Source: Heliocidaris erythrogramma (taxonomy: Eukaryota; Echinodermata; Echinoidea; Camarodonta; Echinometridae). From it: 64,000 nucleotides of DNA. Position numbers and translations under genes: made by a program. The notes under the pieces were generated by a model. It was not told the origin of the DNA and ran no database searches. It was given only the letters and a program-made list of their open reading frames with translations. How positions within the stretch are numbered: the first letter of the stretch is position 1; each line of letters begins with the position of its first letter. Below, piece after piece: positions 22,138-33,871 of this stretch. Location: assembly GCA_025617745.1 (NCBI GenBank), contig CM046866.1, positions 12,841,725 to 12,905,724 of the forward strand, read 5' to 3'.

Positions 22138-22236
22138 GAGCAGACCCCGATGTCCGGGGGTAGTTGTCCGGGGATAGTTTTCCAGGGGGTAGTTGTCTGG
22201 GGGTATTTTTCCAGGAGGTATAGTTGTCCTCAAATC
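22138..22236 (+). repeat. Cluster of 'GGGGGTAGTTGTCC' modules
   Basis: Tandem variants of gtccgggggtagttgtccgg, including agttttcc, agttgtctg and atttttcc forms. They follow the second satellite immediately, as the cluster at 17940-18125 precedes the first. The right edge (tagttgtcctcaaatcatac) resembles the composite's ends more loosely. Confidence 0.75.
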
Positions 22237-22390
22237 ATACCACGTGCACCTTCATGGTGCTACCAGTGGGCGTCGATCCCGTGGGACGGGGTGGACGCGT
22301 CATCCTGCTCTATAACTCCTTCCCACACCCAGGGCGTCGGGGGGGGGGGGGCAGGCCCCTGGGAGCCGGTGGTGCTTGGGGTGCTGCAGC

Positions 22391-22680
22391 GGGGTAACCT
22401 CGCTAGTCATATACATATATGTATAAGGACTGCTATTCATATGGACCACTTATTCATAAGGACCGCTATCCATAACGCGTGACAAAATGAAAAGCGGTTT
22501 TGTATGAATATCGGTCCTGCTATAAATATATAGCGAGCAAACCATAGACATGCAAATTACCTCGCTATTCATAAGGACCTCCATTCACAAGGATCACTAT
22601 TCATAACTATTCATAAGGACCGCTATTCATAACGCGTGTTAAATGCATATAGCGGTTTTCTATGAATAGCGAGCGAACCC
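22391..22680 (+). mobile_element. Dispersed element with GCTATTCATAA cores, copy 1
   Basis: It begins ggggtaacctcgctagtcat and ends ctatgaatagcgagcgaacc. The core cgctattcataaggacc appears in both orientations, and ataacgcgtg occurs twice. A reverse-orientation copy is at 45687-45905. It shares its first bases with the start of the 18130 array, so the two are related. Confidence 0.75.
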
Positions 22681-22713
22681 GGCTGTAGCACCCCCCATAA
22701 TAGCAGTTTGTAT

Positions 22714-22992
22714 AGGTGTCGTAGTCGAGTGGTTTAAACACTTGACTGGAGATGGGAAGGTCGTGGGTTCGAACCCCGGCGCGGCACTACTGTTCTTTGG
22801 CAAGACATTGATCTACATTTGCCACTCTCCACCCAGGTGTTAAATGGGTACCGGCCGGAATTATTTCCTTGAATGCTGTGAGCACCGAAATCGGTAGCCT
22901 AGCTAGAGCCGGGGTAATATTGGAGCGCCTTGAGCACCATTCATGGTGGATATGAGCGCTATATAAATATCCATTATTATTATTATTTATTA
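22714..22992 (+). mobile_element. tRNA-derived SINE, full length
   Basis: A tRNA-like head (22714-22787) has an A-box-like tagtcgagtggtttaaaca and a B-box gggttcgaaccccgg. It is followed by a body (ctttggcaagacattgatct, ccactctccacccaggtgtt, aaatgggtacc) and a tail gcgctatataaat ending in ATT repeats. The minus-strand SINE at 51284-51571 shares the body and tail order, so both belong to one family. Transcription by RNA polymerase III and LINE-dependent mobility are family knowledge. Confidence 0.85.
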
Positions 22993-23039
22993 GTATTTAG
23001 AAGGCTCAGGATAGTGAGGGGGCTTTTTTTTCTCACAGC

Positions 23040-23900
23040 ACCCCCAGTAACAAAATCGTTCCCCGGTTCCCTGGGGGTGGGGGGTGTAACACTCAAATTT
23101 GCTGACAATTGTTTAGGGTGTGACACCCAAATTTTCCGACAGAAATGCTGCACCCTAATCCCCCCGCAAATAATAATTTTTAGAACTCGCAGATGTAAAG
23201 ATTTTGATCATACGGGCGCATTTTCGCAAGGGGGGCTGACGACCTTTGCCTGAATATCATTTTTTCCAATTTCTAAAATTTCTAGAAAAAAAATCTTTTC
23301 GTAGTGAAAATCTACAGAAGAGTTACAAACAGAAGTATCTGGGAACCTCGCAACACAAACATGTGGATATTCTGGCACCTCGCTGCCCGAATATGAAGTG
23401 GTGGTTGCCCGAATATGAGGTGGTGGCTGCCCGAATATCTGAAATTTTTGTTAACTTTTCGTAGTCCAAATGTACAGAAGTTACATGCAGAAGTTACATA
23501 ATTGGAACCTCACTGCCTAAATATGTGGATATTCTGGCACCTCACTGCCCGAATATCGGAACTTTGAAAATCCGTGGGGTGCATCCCATTGCCGAAGGGG
23601 ACGCCTTTTGCCCGAATATCAACTTTTCAATTACTAAATTTTTGTGAGCGAAGCGAGTGAGCAAATTTTTCGTAGTGAAAATGTACAGAAGTTACATAAT
23701 AATATTATCTGGGAACCGTTCTTCCCAAATATTTGGATAAGCACCCGATATGAATATCGGAACTTTGAAAATCCTCAGGGGGGCTGCAACACATTGCCGA
23801 AGGGGGACGCTTTTGCCCGAATATTAAAATTCTAGTGTTCTTGTGAGCGAAGCAAGCAAAAAAATTCTTTTTATTTCTCCCTTTAGTTCACCCCTCCCTT
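23040..23900. repeat. Degenerate repeat of 'tgcccgaatat' phrases
   Basis: The phrase tgcccgaatat recurs at least five times (for example about 23384, 23407, 23430, 23547), as do gaaaatgtacagaagttaca, atcggaactttgaaaatcc and ttgccgaaggggacgc. It is a decayed tandem or dispersed repeat. The plus-strand frames through it are not convincing genes. Confidence 0.6.
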
Positions 23901-24613
23901 TTTTTTTTGGCCGACACCCCCACCCCACCCCCTCTAGCGACGCCCCTGCCCACATCCTTGCCCTGTTAGTTTCAGCGCAAGGCTGGGGCAGAATACTGTA
24001 GTATAATAATTTTATGCATTAATTGTGTCACATAGCTTACCATAGATCTAAAGGAAAATTTTTGCGCTTCGCCTAATGTCACGTGATACTTTGTGGAATG
24101 ACGACATGCAACCGTGGAATGTCACGTGACCTGGATAGAGTACTCGGCTCGATTCCATCTCACCGCAGTTTTTCCTGTGATAAAAGCATGAAACTCGCCA
24201 TCATAACTTGCGAAAAACCACATGTTGTGCCACATTTCCGACTTATACCGCATCAACACCTCAAGGTTAAGAATGTAAGTTAACAAATGTTAAAAGTATA
24301 CACATTATAATGAGTTATTTTCGAAATTGTTGCTTTTTTAATGTTGGTTGTAAACCTTGCCATCCTGGCTGACTTGAAGTTGAATTGAATTGCAATTTGC
24401 ATGTGTGAGAGTGAGCAGGTGAGGACGCGACTTCAAGACAGTCGAGTGCATGTGCACGACCATGAATGATGATGACGTTTGTTTGTCACTCTGTCTGACT
24501 TTGAATTACGTGAGCGTGTGTGTGATTGGGTTTTTGACAGACATTAAATCTATTTACTGTAAAAAGTGTAAAACCAGAGAAAATTATACAACGTACAGTA
24601 GACTATTACTGCG

Positions 24614-24642
24614 GCAGCCCGAACACGTAGTGTTCGGGCTGC
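24614..24642. other. Perfect 13-bp hairpin with 3-base loop
   Basis: gcagcccgaacac-gta-gtgttcgggctgc, GC-rich and perfectly paired. No U-run or gene context explains it. A similar hairpin is at 25287-25313. Confidence 0.85.
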
Positions 24643-24860
24643 GATCAGCAGTCCTTTGATTGCTTGGATCTCTCTTAATTACAAGGTCGTTTGTCAAAAT
24701 GAAAACCATGAAACATGACATTAATTGATTTTAGGCTACTTTAGGTACTTACAAAACTTGACTGTCGTCTTTCTTTTCAATGAGGATGATACAAAAAAAG
24801 GCATATTTATCTCCAAGAACCTGTACTAAAAATTTCCGTAGGTCGGTGTTTTGCTTGCAA

Positions 24861-25180
24861 TGCGCATGCGTCAGCAGCTCCACGATAATACACAGACAAG
24901 AATTGAGGATTATGAATATTCATTAGACGAGTGGGCTCGAGAGATCGGCGGATCACGGTGGATATATGAATATTCATTATTCCTGTGACGAAAACTATGG
25001 CGTCATTGTAATAAATATTCATAGGCGCATGCGCAAGTGCCTATTTTCGTTTCTGCTTCAACAACATGGCGAATGGGACTGATTTCGAAAATTGAGAGTA
25101 AAAAGTGACATTCATCGATTCTACACATTTTTTAGGAAAAGCTGATTTGCGGAAGGTCTGTTTAGGTTAGTGGCATCGTA
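24861..25180 (+). promoter_or_regulatory. Candidate promoter / first exon with two NRF1-like sites
   Basis: TGCGCATGCGTC (24861-24872) and the palindrome GCGCATGCGC (25025-25034) match the NRF1 motif, which is typical of CpG-type animal promoters. Downstream comes caacaacATGGCG in good context, but its frame closes after nine codons. This could be the start region of the plus-strand zinc-finger gene, whose 5' UTR exon is missing upstream of 35584, some 10 kb away. The link is inference; an unrelated non-coding transcript is equally possible. Confidence 0.3.
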
Positions 25181-25286
25181 TATATGATACTTTGATTTAA
25201 AAAAATAACATATAATGCCATATTTTCAATGGTTATTTGAACATTGGTAAATTGTGAGACCCACCGAATCGTACTGGTTTCACTCA

Positions 25287-25313
25287 GGACGCTGCCACTT
25301 CGTGGCAGCGTCC
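25287..25313. other. Perfect 12-bp hairpin with 3-base loop
   Basis: ggacgctgccac-ttc-gtggcagcgtcc followed by cggggctaag. A GC-rich hairpin just before CTAA resembles the 3' end of a Helitron, but the matching 5' end was not found. Confidence 0.8.
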
Positions 25314-25929
25314 CGGGGCTAAGTAGACTAGAGCCTAGAACATGTAGAACTGGTAGAAGTAGAATCGCACGGCTGATATCGGAGACTGTCTCCCATATTG
25401 GAGACTAACCTTACCAAAGGATAAAAGAAACAACACCAACAACGGGCAATTTATCCCATCCAAATTTTTGTCTCATCGAGGTCAGAAACCCATTTGTTTT
25501 GTGTGTGGGTCATAACATAAACTGTTATGTTCAAAAACAAAAGTAGTGAATCTTTGAAGTAGACTTTCAAAAGGGGTAATTTCTCACGAGGAATCTGCTT
25601 ATCATATTCATATTTTCATTTTGCGCCGAGGGCGAGGTAATCCCTTCGCCGAAAATGTAAACAAAGCAAATCGATCTCCCAAATCAGAGACCAAAATTAT
25701 TTACAGAAGTCTCTGATATCAGAGACAATCTCCCAAATGGGAGAGAGTCTCCAATATCGGTCGTGCGCCTCTACTGACATACATGTATATGTAGATTTGA
25801 TAAAACATTCGCGAATTTAATCAGATAATGCCAATATTAATAAAAAATTAATGGCAGCCAATTTTACAGCAAGAAACGTTCACAAATTAAAATGTTATGT
25901 TTCAATTGTGATTTGATTATTTCACAGCA

Positions 25930-26727
25930 CACTGTAAAAAAAAAAGTACTGTAATTTTTACAGAAATCTGATGTCAGCAGAGTCGCCAGAAATTTGCTGT
26001 AAAAAGACATGCTGTATGTAATTTTAGCATACATTTCAGATCTGTAATTCAGATAACGGGTTCTTATGTAATTGCGTTGGAACCTGAGTCCTACAATACA
26101 TTAAGGTAAAAAAATTAAACTGTAAAATTACACAAAAAACTGGCCAAAGTCGTAGTTATGCCCAGCCGCCATTAAATCCGCCTGAACAAGTGAATAATTG
26201 CTCAAGTTTCTTGGTTTTCATTGTTGAAATTCAGTTATTTATAACGGAATAAACGCTATCGATTAATAACTGAAAAAATTATCAGCAAGAAAGAGCGGGA
26301 TTCGAACCCGGGACCTTAACGCGAGTGCAGTGTAGAAAGAGAATACTCCGACAGTCTGACCAGAAGCCTTGACCACTAGACCACGAGCAATTGACAAGCG
26401 AATGATCTTGCTGCACTAGATCTATTAGTTTATTAAGCCGCTTTATACCTCCGCTCCATACAAATCCTATCTATACCTCTGTTCTGCTGTTTTTTTGATA
26501 TCATAGGTAGGATTCTTGCCAATTTGAGGATTACTGGGCATATTAGCTATAATAGCCAAAAACCTGTATAAAAACCCTATTTTGCCTTAAACTCACAAGT
26601 TTCACAATTACAAATGAGGTACTTTTACGGGGAAAATGTAAAAATAAAATCACAACTGCTGTATTTATAATAAACAGAACAAATCTGTATTTTTCCCCCT
26701 GTAAAAATACAAATACTTTTTACAGTG
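25930..26727. mobile_element. CACTG-ended DNA element carrying a tRNA-like sequence
   Basis: The left end CACTGTAAAAA...GTACTGTA then tttttacag; the right end is its inverse (ctgtaaaaatac, then actttttacagtg). Ends of this form occur in EnSpm/CACTA-like elements (established for the superfamily; assignment here is inference). The 800-bp interior has no transposase frame and contains the tRNA-like stretch at 26283-26395. A clear target duplication was not seen. Confidence 0.6.
26283..26395 (-). other. tRNA-like sequence inside the CACTG element
   Basis: On the minus strand: gctcgtggtctagtggtcaa (A-box), an enlarged central region of about 50 bases, then cccgggttcgaatcccgct (B-box). The two box sequences are near-consensus, but the central region is too long for a tRNA unless it holds an insertion. 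No acceptor stem could be drawn. It is probably a SINE head captured by the DNA element. Confidence 0.55.
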
Positions 26728-29393
26728 CATGAAACTTTCGCGAATCTTGACCACTTGCGAAATTTACGAAAGTTTTATGCATTCAAAAAAAATTTGCAAA
26801 CTGTGTTTGAATATTCTTTTTTGTATAAAAATTGGCAGATATTAATACAGAATAAACATTAAAAATAAAGCTGGCTTTAGCTTTACAGATAATCACTCAG
26901 TCACACCTGTTTGCTGTTTTGTTTTTGCATGTCAATCCTTCACAGTGCCTTTAAAGGTTCTCCTTTTGATGGTGGTTTAGAGAGATAAGGTGACTAACTT
27001 CCAAGTCTATCTTTTGAAGGATTTTAATTAGTAAAGGAACACCTTCATAAAACTTCATATGCGAAGAATAGCCAATGAATGATTGAGTTAGTATTGAGTT
27101 CAAATATTACGTTATTCCATTACCATAGCTATTATGCCAATTTATAATATGGAATATTGTTTTAATAATGTTTATTTACACTGATAATTACATGTAAATT
27201 CCTGCAGCTCAACTGACAAAATTAAACACAAATATACCAAGCAGTTGCTGCTTACCTTGACTAAACCTTTGCAATCTTACACATTTCCAGTATATTCACA
27301 GAAACCTTTTCATAATGGCCTTATGGTACTCATTTTAATATGTTTTATTCACTTGAGATTGCTAAAAAAAATTATCAACCTTTAAGTTTACAGGAGATTG
27401 AAGAACCTTTAGTTTTCTTAGTAAATTTCAGAAGATGTAATTCCGTCACCGATGACTTATCTAGGAAAAAGAGCAAATACTACATATCTGTCATGTTATT
27501 TTTCAATCTCTTCCTATCACAATTAAGTTTAACTAGCTGTGTTTATGATTAATCACCGTACCGTATATTTGTCACTATCAAGTGAATAAAAAAATGTAGG
27601 GTAAAGTGTTATTTTTTTACCAAGAAGTATTTACATGTACAACATGTGAGTATGGTATGTGTTATTTATCCAAATCTTACATGAGTTCTGAAGAAAATAC
27701 ATTTTCATCTTGATGAAGACTAAATGATATGGATATAATTATGTTCGAGTAGTATATCCATGCATAGAGCTAGAAGGAGACATTTGATCTGGCCATGTTT
27801 CTGTGGTTTAATACTCAGAGAAATTCAGGCCATGAAAACATAAGATGCATATTAAATTAGTGATACGTCCCTTGTAAAGGATGCAAAAATGAGAAAAAAT
27901 GAATTTATTGTCATTTTCTTTTCAGGGGGATTATAGCTCCTTTTTTGGGTCTTGGAAGGACCGACGGATTGACTTTTCCCTACTACCCTCCCGTCACACC
28001 CAGCGCGAGGGGAGGCGGGATTAATATCCTATACATATTAATATCATAGTGGAAATATTTTCGAAGGAAATTTTGGTTGGTGGTGGGGGGGGCTCCTTCT
28101 TTACACTGTGGCAACCAATATTCCTACATGTAAGTGACGTGATCTCCTACACCTCCCCTCCCCCGAATCATGTCTACAGATCGGTTTAGTCTGCCATAAG
28201 GGAATGAATTTATTTAAGGCGATTTTCAATAACATGTTTCCAACGGTATGAGGGCCATTTTCCCCATTCATGTCAATTTAGTTGTTGATAATAGGAATGA
28301 CTTCTGCGACAGCCATCCAAATAAATTAAATTTAAATAAAAAGTGTTTTTCACCCCTCTTCAAACGAAGTGGCTCGTGCTAGGCATCACTTTTTAAGCGC
28401 GGCATCAGTCAAAACATCATGTGCGATATTTTTCGCGAGCTCCGCTTTTTTAATACCAGCATACATGTGTATGTAAATGTGCTCAAAAGCCCCAGAAATC
28501 TAAGCAGGCTTCTCACAGCCTACATGTACATGTAGCAGCCGAGATGGGGCATGAAGCCAGTTCATATATACAGTGACTAGAATGATAAGCAAAAACAGAT
28601 AAGCAAAAAATATCAGCAAAACAGAAAGTCACCTGACACATGCCGACCTACATGTATCATGTGATACTGGTATGTGTGTAGGCTATTAAAGCAAACTTTG
28701 GGTGCCATGCTAGTTATTCCATTTTGTTTTATTTTCATACAATTTTTGCTGCTGAATTCAGCTATGGGGAGCTTTTTTTAGCAGTTTCCCATGACTTTTA
28801 TAATGTAGTCTATGACTGTATCTCTGTGTTATACATTGATTCACTTGTGTTGTGAAGTTTTTTGGGGGTCAACAATATATTTGCACAAATATCATTAGAA
28901 GAGAAATGCAACTCTTTTTTTTTAGTTTCCATAGTCTTTGGATCCATTTGGTATTGTAGATACCAAATATTAACTCTTACTGTGCCAAGGGGTTTAGTTA
29001 GCTCTCTTCAAAATTTGACCAAAATGTGATCAATGCTTACTTTTCAAATCTCTGCACTTCATTAATTATCTATTATTTCACAAAATATTTGTGTACAAAA
29101 CCTGTAGGAAATTTATTACCATTTCTTATGATACCAAACATTATTACTTTACCCAACTTTATGAATAAGAAATATTGAAAATTGAGTTCCTTTTTTGTCC
29201 ATTATTTTTTGTTTCCCTTTTGTTTATGTTGAAATAATGTAAAGTTTTTTTTTAAATCTGCATTTTTTTCTGAATTTCTATGGTAGCATATAATTATAAT
29301 ACAGTACATGTATTTAGAATGTTTGATTTATGCTCAAAATTTTGATACACATTGACCTCCATAATTACCTTTTCTGTGGTCGAGAAATTCTCC
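26728..29393. other. AT-rich non-coding stretch
   Basis: No exon, RNA gene or strong repeat was recognised in 2.7 kb. A 70-residue frame at 27340-27552 lacks supporting signals. Short palindromes of the tacatgta type are common. Confidence 0.4.
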
Positions 29394-30595
29394 TTATCGC
29401 ATATAGCCGATATGCAGCGATATCAGCTATCGATATCAACACCCGGGGTATTTTTGCTGGGACGCTCACTTCCGGTAACAGCTTAGAAACACAGACGAGC
29501 ACATGTGTACATATTTTTGTATGTTCAGTGCGCTCACAAATTGCAGTGTGTGAGGTGATATTTCATGTTTTAGGATATTAACGATTTAATAATGTTACGT
29601 CAATTTGACTTTATTTCGGTGGATTTTGAAGAGTTTGAAATTACAGCAAAAGCAGCAATCCCCCATTTCTGTCGAGATATGGATTAGCGGTACGCCGCCT
29701 GCATTGGGGTAGCAGAAGTCCGACTTCCCGTAATGAGCGTTGCGTTTCATGCGGGATTCTGAGTCATGAACAATAAAGATGCATCAACATTGGATATAAA
29801 TTTATACTAAAATTCTATTTAAATGAATTACATCATGATTCCTCCATATTCAGTTTCTTTAAAGTGCCATCATTCGATTTTGTATATGTTTCATGTGATA
29901 TATTGCCTTAATTTTGAGAAAAAAGGAAATTTCAAGCTATTTGTATCCAAAGAAATGCTACGTACCACTGCCACATCATAATGCACTGCTCTGACAAAAA
30001 CAGTCAAATCATCCGAGGGTGCTCCAAATTTCCTTATTTCTCAAAATTTTACGAGTTTTCAGATCGAAAACATTTCAAAAATCCAATCATTACATTTTGT
30101 AGAAACTGAATATGGAGGAATCGTGATGTAACTCATTTAAATGGAATTTTAATATAAATTTATATCCAATGTTGATGCATCTTTATTATCCATGACCCAG
30201 AATCCTGCATGAAACGCAACGCTCGCTACGGGAAGTCGGACTTTTGCTACCCCAATGCAGGCGGCGTACGGCCAATCCATATCTCGATAGAAATGGGGGA
30301 TTGCTGCTTTTGTGGTGATTTCAAACTCTTTAAAATCCACCAAAATAAAGTCAAATCGACGTAAAGTTATTAAATCGTTAACAATATCCCAAAATATGAA
30401 ATATCACCTCACACACTGCAATTTGTATCCGTATTGCACGCATAAAGCCAATATAAAGAAGTTATGAACGCCATGCCAAACAGTACCATTACAGTACAGT
30501 GCCAGTACTGGAAGTACCCATCCCAGCACACCGGGGTAGTTGGAAAGAAATCTTTGCTATCGATAGCTGATATCGCTGGATATCGGATATGCGAT
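29394..30595. mobile_element. Large foldback element with about 480-bp inverted arms
   Basis: The left arm (29394-29859) and right arm (30101-30595) are inverted copies with a 241-bp loop. Shared blocks include gatatcagctatcgatatc near the ends, tgaggtgatatttcatgtttt/aaaatatgaaatatcacctca, and cctgcattggggtagcaga/ctaccccaatgcagg. The right arm has a 64-codon frame on the minus strand (30149-30343); the same frame in the left arm has stop codons. The right arm carries extra sequence near 30455-30530. Transposase not found. Confidence 0.8.
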
Positions 30596-32612
30596 ATCCA
30601 GAATTAGTGAATGAAAATGACAAGTCTATATTGGCACTTAATGAGTTAAACAGGACCGGATATGGAGCTTGTATTAGGATTTGTCCTGAATCAATTTTAG
30701 GAGTAAAGTACGACTCTTTGCAAAGTTTTAATCAGATTTAATGTACATGGATATGATTTTTCTCCCTACCTACATGTAAACTTAGGCATATTTGATTTAA
30801 TATGTCCAATACAATACACTTTTGTACATTTACATGAGTTTTTTCATCATAGCCTCCAAATGTTTCTGAATAATATCTCCACAACATACATGTACCGGTA
30901 CACTCTACATTGTATGTTCATTGACAGCCATGGAGTACCTGGTGGTTACTTTTTGGGTGGAAATCAGTCTGTCCATCCATGTATTTATTTTTTTCAAATT
31001 TGTGCTGGTGCTCTTTACTGTAGGGTTAATTGTAAGTAACATGCCATCATTTTGTATACATACATGTATACTGTACATGTAGACTTCATTTTAATGTAGC
31101 TACTACAATACTGTTCATTCTCATGATGTAAAAAGTACATGTACATGTAGAAGCTACTTGTATGTTTTTGCTACAACAAAAATTCAGGTTTTGTTTTATT
31201 TTTTTTAACCCCTTATTCAAGCTGTCCTTAATTTATGTTACAATGACAACTTGAAGATCCATATATGTACATGTACATGTACGTACATATCAAATGCAAT
31301 ATTGAAGTATTTTCCCTGTCTGAGATGATCTACTTTGTAGCCAGTTTTTATTTCAACAACACTATTTTTAAAAAACCCTTTAGATAAAACTGTGGTGTCT
31401 AGCATGAAAAACTAAAATGAAATCAAGTCATCAAATTTCATCAGTTTCATAATCTCACTCTCTGACCCAAGTGATCAAACTCCAACCATCTGCAGATTGG
31501 AAATAGAGGGATTCTCATATTCTGTCTGGGGTCATGACCTTAACAAGACTGCCCGTCAGACCCAAATAGAGGTCTAATTATAACCTGTTCCTGTCACAAT
31601 CCCCTTCATCAGTCTTTCCTGCTGCTCAGTTTGGCCCTGTTCATATAGATCTGCCAAGAAGGTGCAAATGTGAACGGGTTATTTGCAGATGTACGTGAAT
31701 ACAATTTTGTTAACACATTTTTGTGAATTGGACCAATTGGAGTGCATTGCAACAACTTAGTTTTGTGCTCAACATTCTAAACACATGCTTATAAATGTGT
31801 ACAACTAAACAACTGCAATGTTTGCAGGGTTAATTTTACATGCATATTTCTATTTTTGCTAGTTTGCTAGGGAACAATTTTTAAATTCACAACTGTTGAA
31901 AACTCCAATACATGTATGTGCACAGTATTTTTTTGGGGGGGTAAATATTGCAGACAGTGATCAAGACAATATAGTTGTGTCCACAGATACATATTAGTAC
32001 CTGCAAAAATAACTGCAAATTTTGTGGCTCCTTCAGTAAAGTGTAAGCATATTTGGATGTTAAATGCATTTGATCAGAACTTTAAGAATGTTTTGCATTT
32101 TGGGTGACAACAATATATGTTGTTTCACATGTTCCCATTAGTTGCAGTGAACCTTGGTAAAGAAAAAATCACCCTCTGACATCAGGAATATTGTGATACT
32201 TGTCAATATACATGTATGTGAACGGGGTCGTTGGTGTGTGTGTGGGGAGAAGGGGCTACTTTTAACTTAGCGACCTATTTCCTCTCCCATAATAGCAACC
32301 TCATGAAGGAAAAGTCACATGATGTGCTCGGGAGTAACGTGCTTGATCAAGTGACTTCTTGTGTGTCGATGAATAAGTTGCTTTCATCCCCCTTCCCACA
32401 GACTTGGATTCGACTCTTGATGGGAGCTGTTCATTTCATTATCATTTACTCTGCATCCTTTGTCATTTTGTCTTTCTACAGATTGGTGATTTTGAAGATT
32501 GTTGGAGCATTGGCTATCATTTTAAAACTAAAAGCAGATGTAACTCCTGGAAACACGATATCTAATCCAAGGTGAATATAAATTATCTTTTCCTCTTCCT
32601 GTAAGATGTTCT
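30596..32612. other. No supported gene
   Basis: AT-rich sequence with many tacatgta palindromes (for example 31260-31290). The 114-codon frame at 32231-32575 opens on a non-standard start and lacks domain or splice support. Confidence 0.4.
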
Positions 32613-33187
32613 TTAAAGGGCAATCCAACTTTTGTAATAAGCTGATCTGTGTAAAAGTGGAAGAATAAGAGAAACGGGATGATGAAAGATTGAAAGAAAT
32701 CAGTCAAATGAATAAGAAAGTTATGAATGTTGAAGAAGTGAGATCATTTAATCTACTGTATGCAAATATCAAATTGGTAATGTGGTCAGTTGATTGTGAC
32801 CTATTCCGGGTGAACTCTGCCGTTTGTAGTACATGTACTTCATAATGTTATTATTTTTGTTTTTCTCTTAAGTGTCTTTTCCCTCAGGGCACTTTTATTA
32901 TATTTTTTATATATTGCCATAGGTTCTCCGAAAGAAAAAGATCATAGCGTGTAATATTTTTTGAAGATTGACATTTTAGTCATTTTTTGTATTTGAACAA
33001 ATGGGAAAGTTGTCCGCTCCTACATCACAGTGACAATGCTGAATCTGCCAAATTGAAATTCCCATAAGTATAGTAATTACAACTTTCAAAAATTCATAAC
33101 TCTTTTATTGTTTGTTCGATCTGTTTCTCTGATATTTTTTGATTTTCTTTCAGAGCAACTTTCCAGTAAGGTTGAATTACCCTTTAA
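32613..33187 (+). mobile_element. TTAA-bounded MITE, 'aaagggcaatcc' family, copy 1
   Basis: It starts TTAAAGGGCAATCCAAC and ends gttgaattaccctTTAA. The body has two half-palindromes: gaaagttatgaatg...gagatca at the left against tcataact...tttgttcgatctgtttctc at the right. The 575-bp copy is non-coding. Relatives lie at 47051, 52103 and 58111. Confidence 0.8.
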
Positions 33188-33871
33188 TGTTTTTCAAGAG
33201 TAATTCACTTTAAAGCTAATAAGGATTGTTAATTTATCAAGTACTTGCATCCTTGAGTATCATATTCATTTCTTGTTCCACTTGGGAATACAGTACGCAT
33301 ATATACTTTTTGAGAAACTACACCTGTAGGTACAATAAGTATGTTGGTGGGGTTTTTTTCTGTTTTTTTTTCCCCTTCATTTTTTGAAAATCATTTTCTT
33401 TACCGGGTAGACTTAATGCTTTAGACACTTACATCATGCATGTTTTGGTTTGTTTTAATTTGGCCAACTCTGCTTTTGAATGGCAAAATGCCAATTGCAT
33501 GATATGATGATACTACTGTATGTCATGTGATCAAGCTGTTTTGTGCAGTGTCACTGCAAGGGCAACATTTTCATTCACATTTTCCCACAAAAATGTAGCA
33601 AAATTTTGTACAGCCTTACATAGATCTTTGGATTAACAGAAATATAGAATTTGGGACAGAGCTATTATTACTTTTTAGAGGGTTAATTTGACACTTTGTG
33701 GGGGAGTCTTTATCTCCCCCCTTTTTTTTGTTGGGGGAGGGGGGTGGTGGTGGTGTTTGTATATTTTCAACCAAAGATATTACCAGAACTCCACACTGCA
33801 GGTTAAAGGGGTAATTGATTTGTATTAATACTCCTGAATTCTCCAAAATTTGATTCCATGGTAGGTGAGCA

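Noticed and set aside
22714..22787. Functional tRNA gene
   Set aside because: A and B boxes are present, but a SINE body and ATT tail follow and no acceptor stem pairs.
30149..30343. Small protein gene of 64 residues
   Set aside because: It lies in a foldback arm whose partner copy has stops; no start context or splice support. Kept only as a finding about the element.
32231..32575. 114-codon plus-strand frame
   Set aside because: No domain, no usual start context, no splice partner; AT-rich surroundings.
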